Assembly: GCA_947474705.1 (NCBI GenBank)
Contig: CANJJS010000027.1
Location: 1-52,203, forward strand
Source of the DNA: Acetobacteraceae bacterium
GTDB taxonomy: Bacteria > Pseudomonadota > Alphaproteobacteria > Acetobacterales > Acetobacteraceae
Length of the DNA stretch: 52,203 nucleotides
Reading direction: 5' to 3'
The notes beneath the pieces are model-generated. The model was not told where the DNA came from. It worked only from the letters and a program-made list of their open reading frames with translations, and did not search any database. This document shows, in pieces, positions 18,151-25,844 of this stretch (position 1 is its first letter; each line of letters begins with the position of its first letter). The position numbers were made by a program, and so were the translations under genes.

Positions 18151-18927
18151 ATGAGCGCGGCGGACGACAGACGGGAAAAAATCAAACAAGCCTTCGTCGA
18201 GGCCCGCGGTTACTGGAGCCGCGGCTGGGACCCGCTGCTGGATATCGCCCCGGATTATTTCGAGGCCTACGCGAAATTCTCGTCCGTCCCGTGGCGCACG
18301 GATATTCTTTCGCCAAAGGTGAAGGAACTTCTCTACATCGCCATCGATTCTTCCATGACTCATATGTACGAGCCCGGCCTGCGCGTGCATATCCGCAACG
18401 CACTGCGGTACGGCGCGACCCGCGACGAAATCATGGAAGTTTACCAGCTCACCTCGTCGCTCGGCGTGCACGCGATGACCATGGGCGTGCCGGCGCTGCT
18501 GGACAGCATGAAAGCCGCCGGCCTCGACGCCGATGTCGCGAAGCGGCCTTTGACGCCGCGCCAACAGGAACTGAAGGCCGCCTTCATCGCCAGTCGCGGC
18601 TATTGGTCGGAATTATGGGACGGCGTGCTGGCGCTCTCGCCCGATTTCTTCGAGGCCTATTCAGAGTTCTCCTCGGTGCCGTGGAAGACCGGGACGCTTG
18701 ACCCGAAAGTCAGGGAATTCGTTTACATCGCGATCGACGCCTCGGGCACTCACCTTTACGAACCCGGCACGCGAATCCATATGGAAAACGCTCTTCGCCT
18801 CGGCGCCACGCCGGAGGAAATCATGGAGGTCCTGTCTCTGGTCAGCGTGCTCGGCGTGCACACGATTTCCATGGGCCTGCCGATCCTGCTGGACGAGTTG
18901 AAGAAAGTGGGCACGCGGGGGGGCTGA
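18151..18927 (+). CDS. Tandem carboxymuconolactone decarboxylase-like protein without cysteines
   Basis: A 258-residue protein made of two homologous CMD/AhpD-like halves (about 1-125 and 130-250). The repeats share FEAYAKFSSVPW/FEAYSEFSSVPW, VKELLYIAID/VREFVYIAID and EIMEVYQLTSSLGVHAM/EIMEVLSLVSVLGVHTI. The peroxidatic CxxC of AhpD is absent in both halves (THMYEPGLRVH and THLYEPGTRIH), so thiol peroxidase activity is unlikely; a decarboxylase-like or ligand-binding role is more plausible. GGGGAGG precedes the ATG. It sits alone between two terminators. Confidence 0.85.
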   Translation: MSAADDRREKIKQAFVEARGYWSRGWDPLLDIAPDYFEAYAKFSSVPWRTDILSPKVKELLYIAIDSSMTHMYEPGLRVHIRNALRYGATRDEIMEVYQLTSSLGVHAMTMGVPALLDSMKAAGLDADVAKRPLTPRQQELKAAFIASRGYWSELWDGVLALSPDFFEAYSEFSSVPWKTGTLDPKVREFVYIAIDASGTHLYEPGTRIHMENALRLGATPEEIMEVLSLVSVLGVHTISMGLPILLDELKKVGTRGG

Positions 18928-18951
18928 AGCCTCCCCCGCGGCACTGCTTTT
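18914..18951. terminator. Hairpin between convergent CMD and VOC genes
   Basis: GC-rich stem of eight pairs plus a bulged extension (left arm 18914-18924, right arm 18929-18940, loop TGAA) overlapping the CMD stop codon, followed by a short T run at 18948-18951. It probably terminates transcription rightward. Confidence 0.55.
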
Positions 18952-19712
18952 CACACCAGCCGCACGCGCGTCCCGCACAGCATCAGCGCGCCGTTCGCCT
19001 CTTCCACGTCCTTGTTCCGCGCCGCCTGATACGCCCGCTGATGGCGCGGGATTTTCACGTCGATCCCACCAAGACCCTCGCCGCGCCCATCGGTGGCGAG
19101 AATGAAACGGAGCGATCCACGATCCAGGTCGATCGTCGCGACACCGTTCGCATCCCGCACCGGACGGCGCAAAACCGCCGACCAGCGCGCGGCCAAACGC
19201 GCGGGATCGTCCGATTGCAACTCCGCCGCGACGATCGTGTCGGTCGCGTCCCCGCCCGGATCGCCTTTCCAGCGCGGCCCCGCCGGATGATACGGCCCCT
19301 CCCATGCGCCGCCATGGGAATGGTTGATTTCCAGCAACGCGCCGCCGGTATCCCGCGGGTGCAATTGTAAGCCGCGATATTCGCCGGGATAATCCAGATC
19401 GGCCGCGATTCGCACGCCGGCGGACGGCAAATGCGTCAGCCACGAGTCGATCTCGTCGCTGTCGAGGATGACCATGTAACCGCCTTCTCCGGCCCGCCGC
19501 TCCAGGTACCGTCCGGCGGCGGTTTTCTCTTGTGTTGGCGCCACGATTTCCAAAAATGTGTTGCCGAAAGGCATCAACGCGTTCACGAGCCCGTATTTTT
19601 CCACATTGGGATCGACGTAGGTCACCATCGTTCCGAGTACGGTGCAAATGGTGGAAACCGAGGGCTCCAGATGGGGGGCGACCAGGCAGATCTGGCGCAG
19701 GCGTAGCGACAT
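18951..19712 (-). CDS. VOC-superfamily (glyoxalase-like) protein
   Basis: A 253-residue protein beginning MSLRLRQICLVAPHLEPSVS. Two vicinal-oxygen-chelate-type modules are apparent: the first spans roughly 1-120 (VTYVDPNVEKYGLVNALMPF, FLEIVAPT) and the second about 155-245 (VAAELQSDDPARLAARWSAV). GGGAGAGGAAA lies upstream of the ATG at 19712; the longer open frame to 20549 belongs to the opposite strand. It diverges from the SDR gene with about 57 bp between starts, so the two may be co-regulated. Substrate unknown. Confidence 0.83.
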   Translation of the reverse strand: MSLRLRQICLVAPHLEPSVSTICTVLGTMVTYVDPNVEKYGLVNALMPFGNTFLEIVAPTQEKTAAGRYLERRAGEGGYMVILDSDEIDSWLTHLPSAGVRIAADLDYPGEYRGLQLHPRDTGGALLEINHSHGGAWEGPYHPAGPRWKGDPGGDATDTIVAAELQSDDPARLAARWSAVLRRPVRDANGVATIDLDRGSLRFILATDGRGEGLGGIDVKIPRHQRAYQAARNKDVEEANGALMLCGTRVRLV

Positions 19713-19769
19713 GGGTGTTTCCTCTCCCGTTCCATCCTGACAGACTGCGCGAAACGGAGGAAAACGCCA

Positions 19770-20528
19770 ATGTCCATGCCCCCCATCCCCTTGAATATGC
19801 CCATCCCCTTGAATATGCGGGGACGCCGCGTCCTTGTGACCGGCGCCGCCAGCGGAATTGGCAAGGCCACCAGCCGTGCTTTGGCCCAGCTTGGCGCCGA
19901 GTTGGTTCTGACCGACCGCGCGCCTCTCGACGACGCGGTCGAGGAGATCCGCGCGCTGGGCGCCACCTGCGCCGCGGCGACTGGCGATCTGACGGACGAC
20001 GCCTTCCGCGACTCGTTGTTCTCCGGCGCGCCGCTGCAGGCGATGGCGCATTGCGCGGGGATTCTGGCGGGCCGCGACTGGCGCAACGACAAGGACTGGA
20101 AAGAACGTTTTCATCGGGTCATGGACGTCAATGTCCGGGTGCCGCTGGAAATCGCGATGCGCGCCATCGATCACATGGCCGCGAACGGTGGCGGGTATAT
20201 CGTGTTGGTCGGTTCGGTCGCGGGCAAGACCGGTGGCACGTCGTTGAACACGCCGCCGGATTATTCCGCCTCCAAGGGCGCGGTTCACGCGATCGTGAAA
20301 TGGACGTCGCGTCACGCGGTAACCCAGGGGGTGATGGTGAACGCGGTGGCGCCGGGGCCGGTGGAAACGCCGATGACGCGGGGCAACAACACAGGCCCCA
20401 CATTGCCGTTGCGCCGCATCGGCCGGCCGGAGGAACTCGCCTGGCCGATCGCGTTTCTGTGCAGTCCCGCCGCGAGTTATATGTCCGGGGCGATTCTGGA
20501 TGTGAACGGCGGCGCCTTCGTTGGCTGA
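19770..20528 (+). CDS. Short-chain dehydrogenase/reductase
   Basis: A 252-residue SDR with the nucleotide motif TGAASGIG, cofactor-loop aspartate in VLTDRA (suggesting NAD preference), and catalytic S...YxxxK in GSVAGKTGG and YSASKGAV; the C-terminus DVNGGAFVG is typical. The N-terminus contains a perfect 18-bp in-frame duplication, giving MPIPLN twice before MRGRRVLVTG. The ATG at 19770 has GGAGG nine bases upstream, but a start at 19800s-encoded methionines would remove the repeat. It diverges from the VOC gene. Confidence 0.88.
   Translation: MSMPPIPLNMPIPLNMRGRRVLVTGAASGIGKATSRALAQLGAELVLTDRAPLDDAVEEIRALGATCAAATGDLTDDAFRDSLFSGAPLQAMAHCAGILAGRDWRNDKDWKERFHRVMDVNVRVPLEIAMRAIDHMAANGGGYIVLVGSVAGKTGGTSLNTPPDYSASKGAVHAIVKWTSRHAVTQGVMVNAVAPGPVETPMTRGNNTGPTLPLRRIGRPEELAWPIAFLCSPAASYMSGAILDVNGGAFVG
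19782..19817. repeat. 18-bp in-frame tandem duplication at the SDR N-terminus
   Basis: CCCATCCCCTTGAATATG occurs twice back to back (19782-19799, 19800-19817) without mismatch. It adds six residues and an extra potential start codon to the SDR. Confidence 0.93.
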
Positions 20529-20544
20529 CGCCGTGCCGTGGCCG

Positions 20545-20570
20545 GCCAAGGACTGTCACCGGTCCTTGGC
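20545..20570. terminator. Hairpin between convergent SDR and MarR genes
   Basis: Perfect 9-bp stem GCCAAGGAC/GTCCTTGGC with an 8-base loop. It sits 16 bp after the SDR stop and 49 bp from the MarR stop. No T tract, so Rho-independent function is uncertain. Confidence 0.45.
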
Positions 20571-20619
20571 TGTCACGCCCAGGGGCGCGGATGCGGGTGG
20601 GAGTGGGATCGTGGGGCGG

Positions 20620-21099
20620 TCAGGCGTCTTCCAGTCCGTTCGTTTCGACCTGAGTAGACAATTTCGTCAATATCCGATTCAACGCCGTCAGATCGGCGCG
20701 GCTCAGGCTGCCAAAAATCTTGGTTTCCAGTCTTGTGGCCAGTGGCACCATACCCTCGAACGCCGCGGTGCCTTTGCGGGTCAGGCGCAACAACCGGCCG
20801 CGGCCATCGCGCGGGTCCTGATTTTGCCGCAGCATGCCTTTGGCGACGAGGCTTTGCGCCGCCCGGCTGACTTTTACTTTGTCCATCGCGGTTTGCCGCC
20901 CGACGGAGGTGGGGGACATCGTGCCGTGTACGGCGATCGTCGCCAAAACCCGCCACTCCGGTATGGTCAATTGAAATTGGCGGTCGTAATTCCCGGCGAA
21001 CACGTTCGAGATACAATCCGTTACAACCGCGAGTTTGTACGGCAGGAACGTGTCGAGCCGGAACTCCGCGCCGCTGTCATTTCGATCGTTTGTTGGCAT
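20620..21099 (-). CDS. MarR-family transcriptional regulator
   Basis: A 159-residue winged-helix regulator. The DNA-binding core runs from WRVLATIAVHGTMSPTSV through KVKVSRAAQSLVAKGML to the wing DPRDGRGRLLRLTRKG; flanking helices form the dimer interface. GGGAA lies shortly before the ATG, and a candidate promoter is at 21127-21154. It is divergent, across about 610 bp, from fumarylacetoacetase, so control of aromatic amino-acid or homogentisate catabolism is plausible but unproven. Confidence 0.92.
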   Translation of the reverse strand: MPTNDRNDSGAEFRLDTFLPYKLAVVTDCISNVFAGNYDRQFQLTIPEWRVLATIAVHGTMSPTSVGRQTAMDKVKVSRAAQSLVAKGMLRQNQDPRDGRGRLLRLTRKGTAAFEGMVPLATRLETKIFGSLSRADLTALNRILTKLSTQVETNGLEDA

Positions 21100-21126
21100 G
21101 AAGTTCCCTTTCCCGGTTCCGCGGCC

Positions 21127-21154
21127 GGTATAGTGTCGTCCTTTCGGAAATCAA
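21127..21154 (-). promoter_or_regulatory. Candidate promoter for the MarR gene
   Basis: On the minus strand TTGATT (21154-21149) and TATACC (21132-21127) are spaced by 16 bases, ending about 28 bases before the MarR ATG. This is a reasonable sigma70-type match. Confidence 0.4.
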
Positions 21155-21713
21155 GAGGTATCTTGGCGCCTGGCGAGGTGCCGGCGGCCGGAAGATTTGC
21201 TTGAATCTCGCATGAACAACCGCATCGATGGCGCGTTACGCGCGGACCGGAACACGTCGGGAAAGGCGGCTTTTGGATAACGCGGGAACATCTTTCGGGG
21301 CACCATGGTGAAAGCCGGCTGGAACTTCGTGGCGGGATTCGATGCGTTCCACGACCGAATTGGAAGATTTTCGAGGGGTGTCGAGGCGATTTCGGCGAAT
21401 GCTGAAACAGACTCGGGTGCGAAAATAAATCGTCGATATTCCGCCATGGGCGCCTCATACCGTCTCCCCGGACGCGCAAATGGAGAATGTTCTTTTTGTT
21501 TCGGCGCGAACAACGGATCGGCGGGGCGAAGCCGGGACGGCGCGCCGGCCAGACTCCCGGCCCGTCGCCACTTAAAGGCATGACCGCGGTCGCGTTCCAA
21601 ACCCGCCAGGTTTTACGGCCAACCCCGCGCGCGCTAAGCATTGGGGAACACCATGCGGACCACGCGTTCGCCTGGGCTTAAGGTCAGGACAAACATTTCA
21701 AGGGAGGACGCCC
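21155..21713. other. Long intergenic region upstream of fumarylacetoacetase; no gene seen
   Basis: About 560 bp between the MarR promoter and the fumarylacetoacetase gene. Open frames exist on both strands but lack ribosome-binding sites and recognisable protein sequence. It contains GGGAGGACGCCC just before the ATG at 21714 and probably the promoter and operator of that gene. Confidence 0.5.
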
Positions 21714-23036
21714 ATGATCGACGAAACCCACGACCCCGCGCGCGCCAGTTGGGTGGCCTCCGCCAACGGCCACGCGTTGTTTCCCATCCAGAACCTTCCC
21801 CTTGGCGTGTTCAGCCCGCCAGGCGGCGGCGCGCGCGGCGGAATCGCGATAGGCGAGAAAATTTTCGACATTTCCGCCGCGCTGGAAGCGGGTTTGTTCT
21901 CCGGTGCCGCGCGCGAGGCCGCCGAAGCCGCGAGCGGCCGCACCCTGAACCCGCTGCTGGAAGCCGGGCCCGCCGCGCGCCAGGCCCTGCGCCGGCGCGT
22001 GAGCGATCTGCTGGACGCCAAAGGCGCGGATGCGGGAAAAGCGAAGGACCTGGCGAATCGCCTGCTGCACGACGCGGCTTCGTGCCAGCTCCATTTGCCC
22101 GCCCGCGTCGGCGACTTCACCGACTTCTTCGCCGGCATCCACCACGCCCACACCGCCGGCACGATCAGCCGTCCCGAAAACCCGCTGATGCCAAACTATA
22201 AATATGTGCCGGTCGCCTATCACAGCCGAGCTTCCTCCGTCGCCGTGTCGGGCGGCACCGTCCGCCGTCCCAACGGCCAACGCAAACCGCCGCAACAAGC
22301 CGCGCCGGACTTCGGCCCCTGCCGCAACCTCGACTACGAACTCGAACTCGGTGTCTGGGTCGGAACCGGCAACGACCTTGGCAGCCCCATCCCGATCGCC
22401 GAGGCCGGCCGTCACGTCGCCGGATTCTGCCTGCTGAACGACTGGTCCGCGCGCGATATCCAAAGCTGGGAATCCCAGCCGCTCGGCCCGTTCCTGGCCA
22501 AAAGCCTGTCCACCTTCGTTTCGCCCTGGATCGTCACGGCCGAAGCCCTGGCGCCCTTCCGCATGGCGCAACCATCCCGTCCCGAGGGCGATCCCGCGCC
22601 GCTGCCGCACCTGAACGACGCCGCCGATCAGGCCAACGGCTGCTATGACATCGACTTCCAGGTGCTGATCTCGACCCCGAAACTCCGCGCCGCCGGCGCC
22701 GAACCGCATCTCCTGTCGCGGTCCAACGCCAGCATGCTCTATTGGACCGTGGCGCAAATGGTCGCGCACCACACCTCCAACGGCTGCAACCTCCAGCCTG
22801 GCGACCTGTTCGGCTCTGGCACCGTCTCCGGTCTTGGCACCGGCGCGGCCGGCTGCCTGTTGGAAATGACCCGCGGCGGCAGCAATCCCGTCACCCTCCA
22901 CAACGGCGAAACCCGCACCTACCTCCAGGACGGCGACGAAATCATCTTCCACGGCATCGCCAGCAGCCCCGGCCACGTGCCCATCGGCTTCGGCGAATGC
23001 CGGGGCACCGTGACGGAGGCGTTGCCGCTGGGGTGA
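21714..23036 (+). CDS. fahA: Fumarylacetoacetase
   Basis: A 440-residue FAH, the last enzyme of homogentisate/tyrosine degradation, giving fumarate and acetoacetate. The N-terminal SH3-like domain is followed by the catalytic domain. Visible active-site features are TDFFAGIHHAHTAG (base His and metal Asp), YELELGVWVG (metal Glu pair), LLNDWSARDIQSWE (metal Asp) and LGPFLAKSLSTF (Lys). GGGAGG precedes the ATG. No homogentisate dioxygenase or maleylacetoacetate isomerase is adjacent, although GST-fold genes occur at 31-33 kb. Confidence 0.95.
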   Translation: MIDETHDPARASWVASANGHALFPIQNLPLGVFSPPGGGARGGIAIGEKIFDISAALEAGLFSGAAREAAEAASGRTLNPLLEAGPAARQALRRRVSDLLDAKGADAGKAKDLANRLLHDAASCQLHLPARVGDFTDFFAGIHHAHTAGTISRPENPLMPNYKYVPVAYHSRASSVAVSGGTVRRPNGQRKPPQQAAPDFGPCRNLDYELELGVWVGTGNDLGSPIPIAEAGRHVAGFCLLNDWSARDIQSWESQPLGPFLAKSLSTFVSPWIVTAEALAPFRMAQPSRPEGDPAPLPHLNDAADQANGCYDIDFQVLISTPKLRAAGAEPHLLSRSNASMLYWTVAQMVAHHTSNGCNLQPGDLFGSGTVSGLGTGAAGCLLEMTRGGSNPVTLHNGETRTYLQDGDEIIFHGIASSPGHVPIGFGECRGTVTEALPLG

Positions 23037-23050
23037 GAGGTCTCGACTTG

Positions 23051-23325
23051 TGGAGACACCGGGGCTTTGCCCCAGACCCCACGAGGGCTTCGCCCTTCGA
23101 ACCCACCAAGGGCTCGCCCTTGGAAACCCGGGGTTTGGGCCGGTTGTTGAGGGAGGGCCTTTCACGGATGTCGATACTGCCTCGCATGGCCCTCCCTCAA
23201 CAACCGGCCAAAATCGATCGCGGTCCAGGGGACGTTCCCCTGGTGGGGTTCGAAGGGGCAAAGCCCCTCGCGGGGCACGGGGCAGCGCCCCGCCGTCCCG
23301 CGAACCGCGGCCTCTCCCCCCCGGT
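23051..23325. repeat. Long GC-rich palindromic intergenic element, copy A
   Basis: The region 23037-23379 between two genes is filled by a long inverted structure. A perfect 22-bp inverted repeat (23138-23159 and 23188-23209) forms the core, and the outer flanks are mutually inverted (GGGGCTTTGCCCCAGACCCC at 23061-23080 against the GGGGCAAAGCCCC and GGGGCAGCGCCCC segments at 23251-23292). Related sequence occurs at 43524-43762, so this is a dispersed family of REP- or MITE-like elements. It could also serve as a terminator or RNA structure. Confidence 0.75.
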
Positions 23326-23379
23326 GACACCGCCACCCGTTCCCGTGCATCATCGTCGCGGCGATGCGGGAGGCCGGGG

Positions 23380-24609
23380 ATGATCGATCTGGTGGTGCGG
23401 AATGCGCGGCTGGCCCATGCTCCGGAGGCACCGCCGGTCGATATCGGGGTGTCTGGCGGGCGGATCGTCGCGATCGAACCCGGATTGCGGGCGGAGGCGC
23501 CGTCATACGACGCGGAAGGACGCCTGGCCTGCGCGGGGTATGTCGAATCGCATATTCATCTGGAAAAATCCCGCATTGTCGATCGTTGCGCCCCCGAGAC
23601 CGGCCGGTTGCCGATGGCGATGGAGCGCGTTTCCGCGGACAAACACACCTTCACCGTCGAGGACGCCTATCGTCGCGCCGCCGAAACGCTGGAATCCTGC
23701 ATCAAATTCGGCGCCACCCGCATGCGGCCACACGTCGAACTCGATGGCGGCGTCGATCTCCGCACCTTCGAAGCGGTGACCGCCTTAAAACGCGACTACG
23801 CCTGGGCGATCGACCTCGAAATCTGCGTCTTTCCGCAAGAAGGCCTGACCAATAACCCGCGCGCCGACGAACTTCTGGTCGAGGCCCTGAAACGCGGCGC
23901 GCGCGTCATCGGCGCGGCCCCGAATTTCGATCCCGATCCCTCGGGCCAGGTACGGCGGGTGTTCGACCTCGCACGCGAATACGACGTCGCCATCGACATG
24001 CATCTCGATTCAGGCAACTCGCCGGAACACCTCGATATCCTCCTGGTCTGCGAACTGACCGAACAATACGGACTCGCCGGCCGCGTCGCGATCGGACATG
24101 GCTGCAAATATTCGACGATGAAAACGGACGCGTTTCAGACGCTGGCGAAGCGCATCGCCGACGCGGGAGTCGCCGTGACCTCGCTGCCCGCGACCGATCT
24201 GTTCATGCAAGGACGCGACCAGACCGACAACGTCCGGCGCGGCGTGGTCGATGTCAACGCACTGGTTTTGCACGGAGTCAATTGCGCCCTCTCCACCAAC
24301 AACATCTTGAACCCCTTCACCCCGCTGGGGGACGGCTCCCTGATCCGAATGGCCAACCTCCAGGCCAATGTCTGCCAAATCGGCCACCCCGCCCGCCTGC
24401 GCGATTGCTTCGACATGTGCACGACACGGCCGGCACGCCTGATGAATCTTGGGGATTACGGCATCGTGGTGGGCAACCCCGCCGACATCGCCATCATCGA
24501 CGCCTTGACCCCGGAACAGGCGGTGGCGGAGAACGCCAACCCGCTGGTTGTCTTCAAACGCGGCATCCGCACCGTGACAAGACCGCGGGCCGAAATGCAT
24601 AAACCCTGA
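23380..24609 (+). CDS. Cytosine-deaminase-like amidohydrolase with altered active site
   Basis: A 409-residue amidohydrolase of the cytosine deaminase/AtzC group. H58 and H60 (ESHIH), H208 (DMHLD) and H240 (IGHG) match metal and catalytic histidines. Two residues needed by E. coli cytosine deaminase appear replaced: the Glu after the third histidine is S211 in HLDS, and the metal/catalytic Asp is N307 in STNNI. A different reaction or loss of deaminase activity is therefore likely. The start at 23380 is the first ATG in a family-like context (MIDLVVRNARL). It is 21 bp from the enolase-type gene, so they probably form an operon. Confidence 0.83.
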   Translation: MIDLVVRNARLAHAPEAPPVDIGVSGGRIVAIEPGLRAEAPSYDAEGRLACAGYVESHIHLEKSRIVDRCAPETGRLPMAMERVSADKHTFTVEDAYRRAAETLESCIKFGATRMRPHVELDGGVDLRTFEAVTALKRDYAWAIDLEICVFPQEGLTNNPRADELLVEALKRGARVIGAAPNFDPDPSGQVRRVFDLAREYDVAIDMHLDSGNSPEHLDILLVCELTEQYGLAGRVAIGHGCKYSTMKTDAFQTLAKRIADAGVAVTSLPATDLFMQGRDQTDNVRRGVVDVNALVLHGVNCALSTNNILNPFTPLGDGSLIRMANLQANVCQIGHPARLRDCFDMCTTRPARLMNLGDYGIVVGNPADIAIIDALTPEQAVAENANPLVVFKRGIRTVTRPRAEMHKP

Positions 24610-24630
24610 ACCAGATCGAAGGAAACGAAC

Positions 24631-25728
24631 ATGAAAATCTCCGGCTTCCAGGCCCTGACCCTCGCCATCCCCGAGGACGACCCCCTCGCCAACATGCCCG
24701 AGGAAGAAGGCCGCAAACGCCCCGTCGTCGCGCTGCGTCTGCGCACGGATTCCGGCATCGAAGGCATCGGTATCACTTTTTACGGCGGCAAAATGACCGG
24801 CAGTCTGCGCGCCGCCGTCGACGAACTGTCCGAACTGATCGTCGGCATGGACCCGCTGCGCACGGAGGCGATCGCGGCCAAACTCCGTGCCGGCACCGGC
24901 GATTCCTGCGGACCCGGCGGTATTTTCACCCTGGCGCAATCGGCGATCGACATCGCGCTCTGGGACATCAAGGGCAAGGCCCTCGATCAACCCCTGTGGA
25001 AATTGTTGGGCGGCCACCGCGATAAAGTTCCGACTTATGCGTCGGGCTCGCTCCGCCGCGGCCTGACCGACAACCAGGCGCAGCGCGCCGCGCGGATCCT
25101 GGTGCAAAAGGGTTTCCGCGAAATGAAAACCCAGATGGCGCTGCCCGGAAATCCAACCCCCGCCGACGAAATCCGCCGCGTTCGCGTGGTGCGCGAGGCG
25201 ATCGGTCCGGACATCAAACTGATGTGCGACATCAACCAGCGCTGGCGGCCCGAGCAGGCGATCGATATTGGCTCACGTGTCGAGGACGTCGGCCTGTTCT
25301 GGCTTGAAGATGTCACGGCCGCCGACGATTATCAGGGGCTGGCGCGTGTGACGGCGGCGCTGAAAACCCCGATCGCCGGCGGCGAGTATTTGTATGGTAT
25401 CGCGCCCTTCGCGCAGATGATCCGGCATCACTCGGTCGATATTCCCATGATCGACATTTGCCGCGCGGGCGGCGTCACGCCCTGGATGAAGATCGCGGGT
25501 ATGGCGGAGGCGTTTAACCTTCCGGTCGTCAGCCACGTGATGCCGGAAATTCTGTGCCATCTGATCGCCGCTTGTCCGAACGGGCTGACGGTCGAATACA
25601 TGCCGTGGATGCTGGCGTTGTACGAGGAAACGCCCGCCATCGAGGACGGTATGTTGGTGCTGCCGACAGGCCCAGGGCTGGGATTGAAATTCGATGAGAA
25701 GGCGATCGCGGCGTTTACCGTGGGGTAA
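24631..25728 (+). CDS. Enolase-superfamily enzyme (mandelate racemase/muconate lactonizing type)
   Basis: A 365-residue (beta/alpha)7-barrel enzyme that would abstract a proton alpha to a carboxylate and dehydrate, racemise or cycloisomerise the substrate. Metal ligands D200 (MCDIN), E226 (FWLED) and E252 (GGEYL) are present. K166 lies in the KxQ motif FREMKTQMA and H302 in VVSHVMPE. AAGGAAACGAAC precedes the ATG. With the upstream amidohydrolase it may handle a carboxylate or lactam/lactone intermediate; substrate unknown. Confidence 0.9.
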   Translation: MKISGFQALTLAIPEDDPLANMPEEEGRKRPVVALRLRTDSGIEGIGITFYGGKMTGSLRAAVDELSELIVGMDPLRTEAIAAKLRAGTGDSCGPGGIFTLAQSAIDIALWDIKGKALDQPLWKLLGGHRDKVPTYASGSLRRGLTDNQAQRAARILVQKGFREMKTQMALPGNPTPADEIRRVRVVREAIGPDIKLMCDINQRWRPEQAIDIGSRVEDVGLFWLEDVTAADDYQGLARVTAALKTPIAGGEYLYGIAPFAQMIRHHSVDIPMIDICRAGGVTPWMKIAGMAEAFNLPVVSHVMPEILCHLIAACPNGLTVEYMPWMLALYEETPAIEDGMLVLPTGPGLGLKFDEKAIAAFTVG

Positions 25729-25756
25729 TGCCGGGGGCGGTTTTTGATCGAAACGG

Positions 25757-25795
25757 GAGAAAATCTCGCGATCCAAACGGATCGCGGATTTTCCG
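25757..25795. terminator. Hairpin between convergent enolase-type and kinase genes
   Basis: A perfect inner stem CGCGATCC/GGATCGCG with an AAAC loop (25767-25786) is extended by a bulged A/T-rich outer stem (to about 25757 and 25795), placing A- and T-runs on either side. It fits a bidirectional terminator. Confidence 0.55.
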
Positions 25796-25844
25796 CCGGT
25801 ATGAAGCGCGGGACGAGGCCGGTGGAACGGGTTCGCCGCGCGCT

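Noticed and set aside
21305-21583. Possible small gene upstream of fumarylacetoacetase
   Set aside because: There is no ribosome-binding site, no recognisable sequence, and competing frames on the opposite strand look equally poor.
23051-23325. Palindromic element considered as an insertion sequence
   Set aside because: No transposase frame lies inside; open frames there are by-products of GC-rich inverted repeats.
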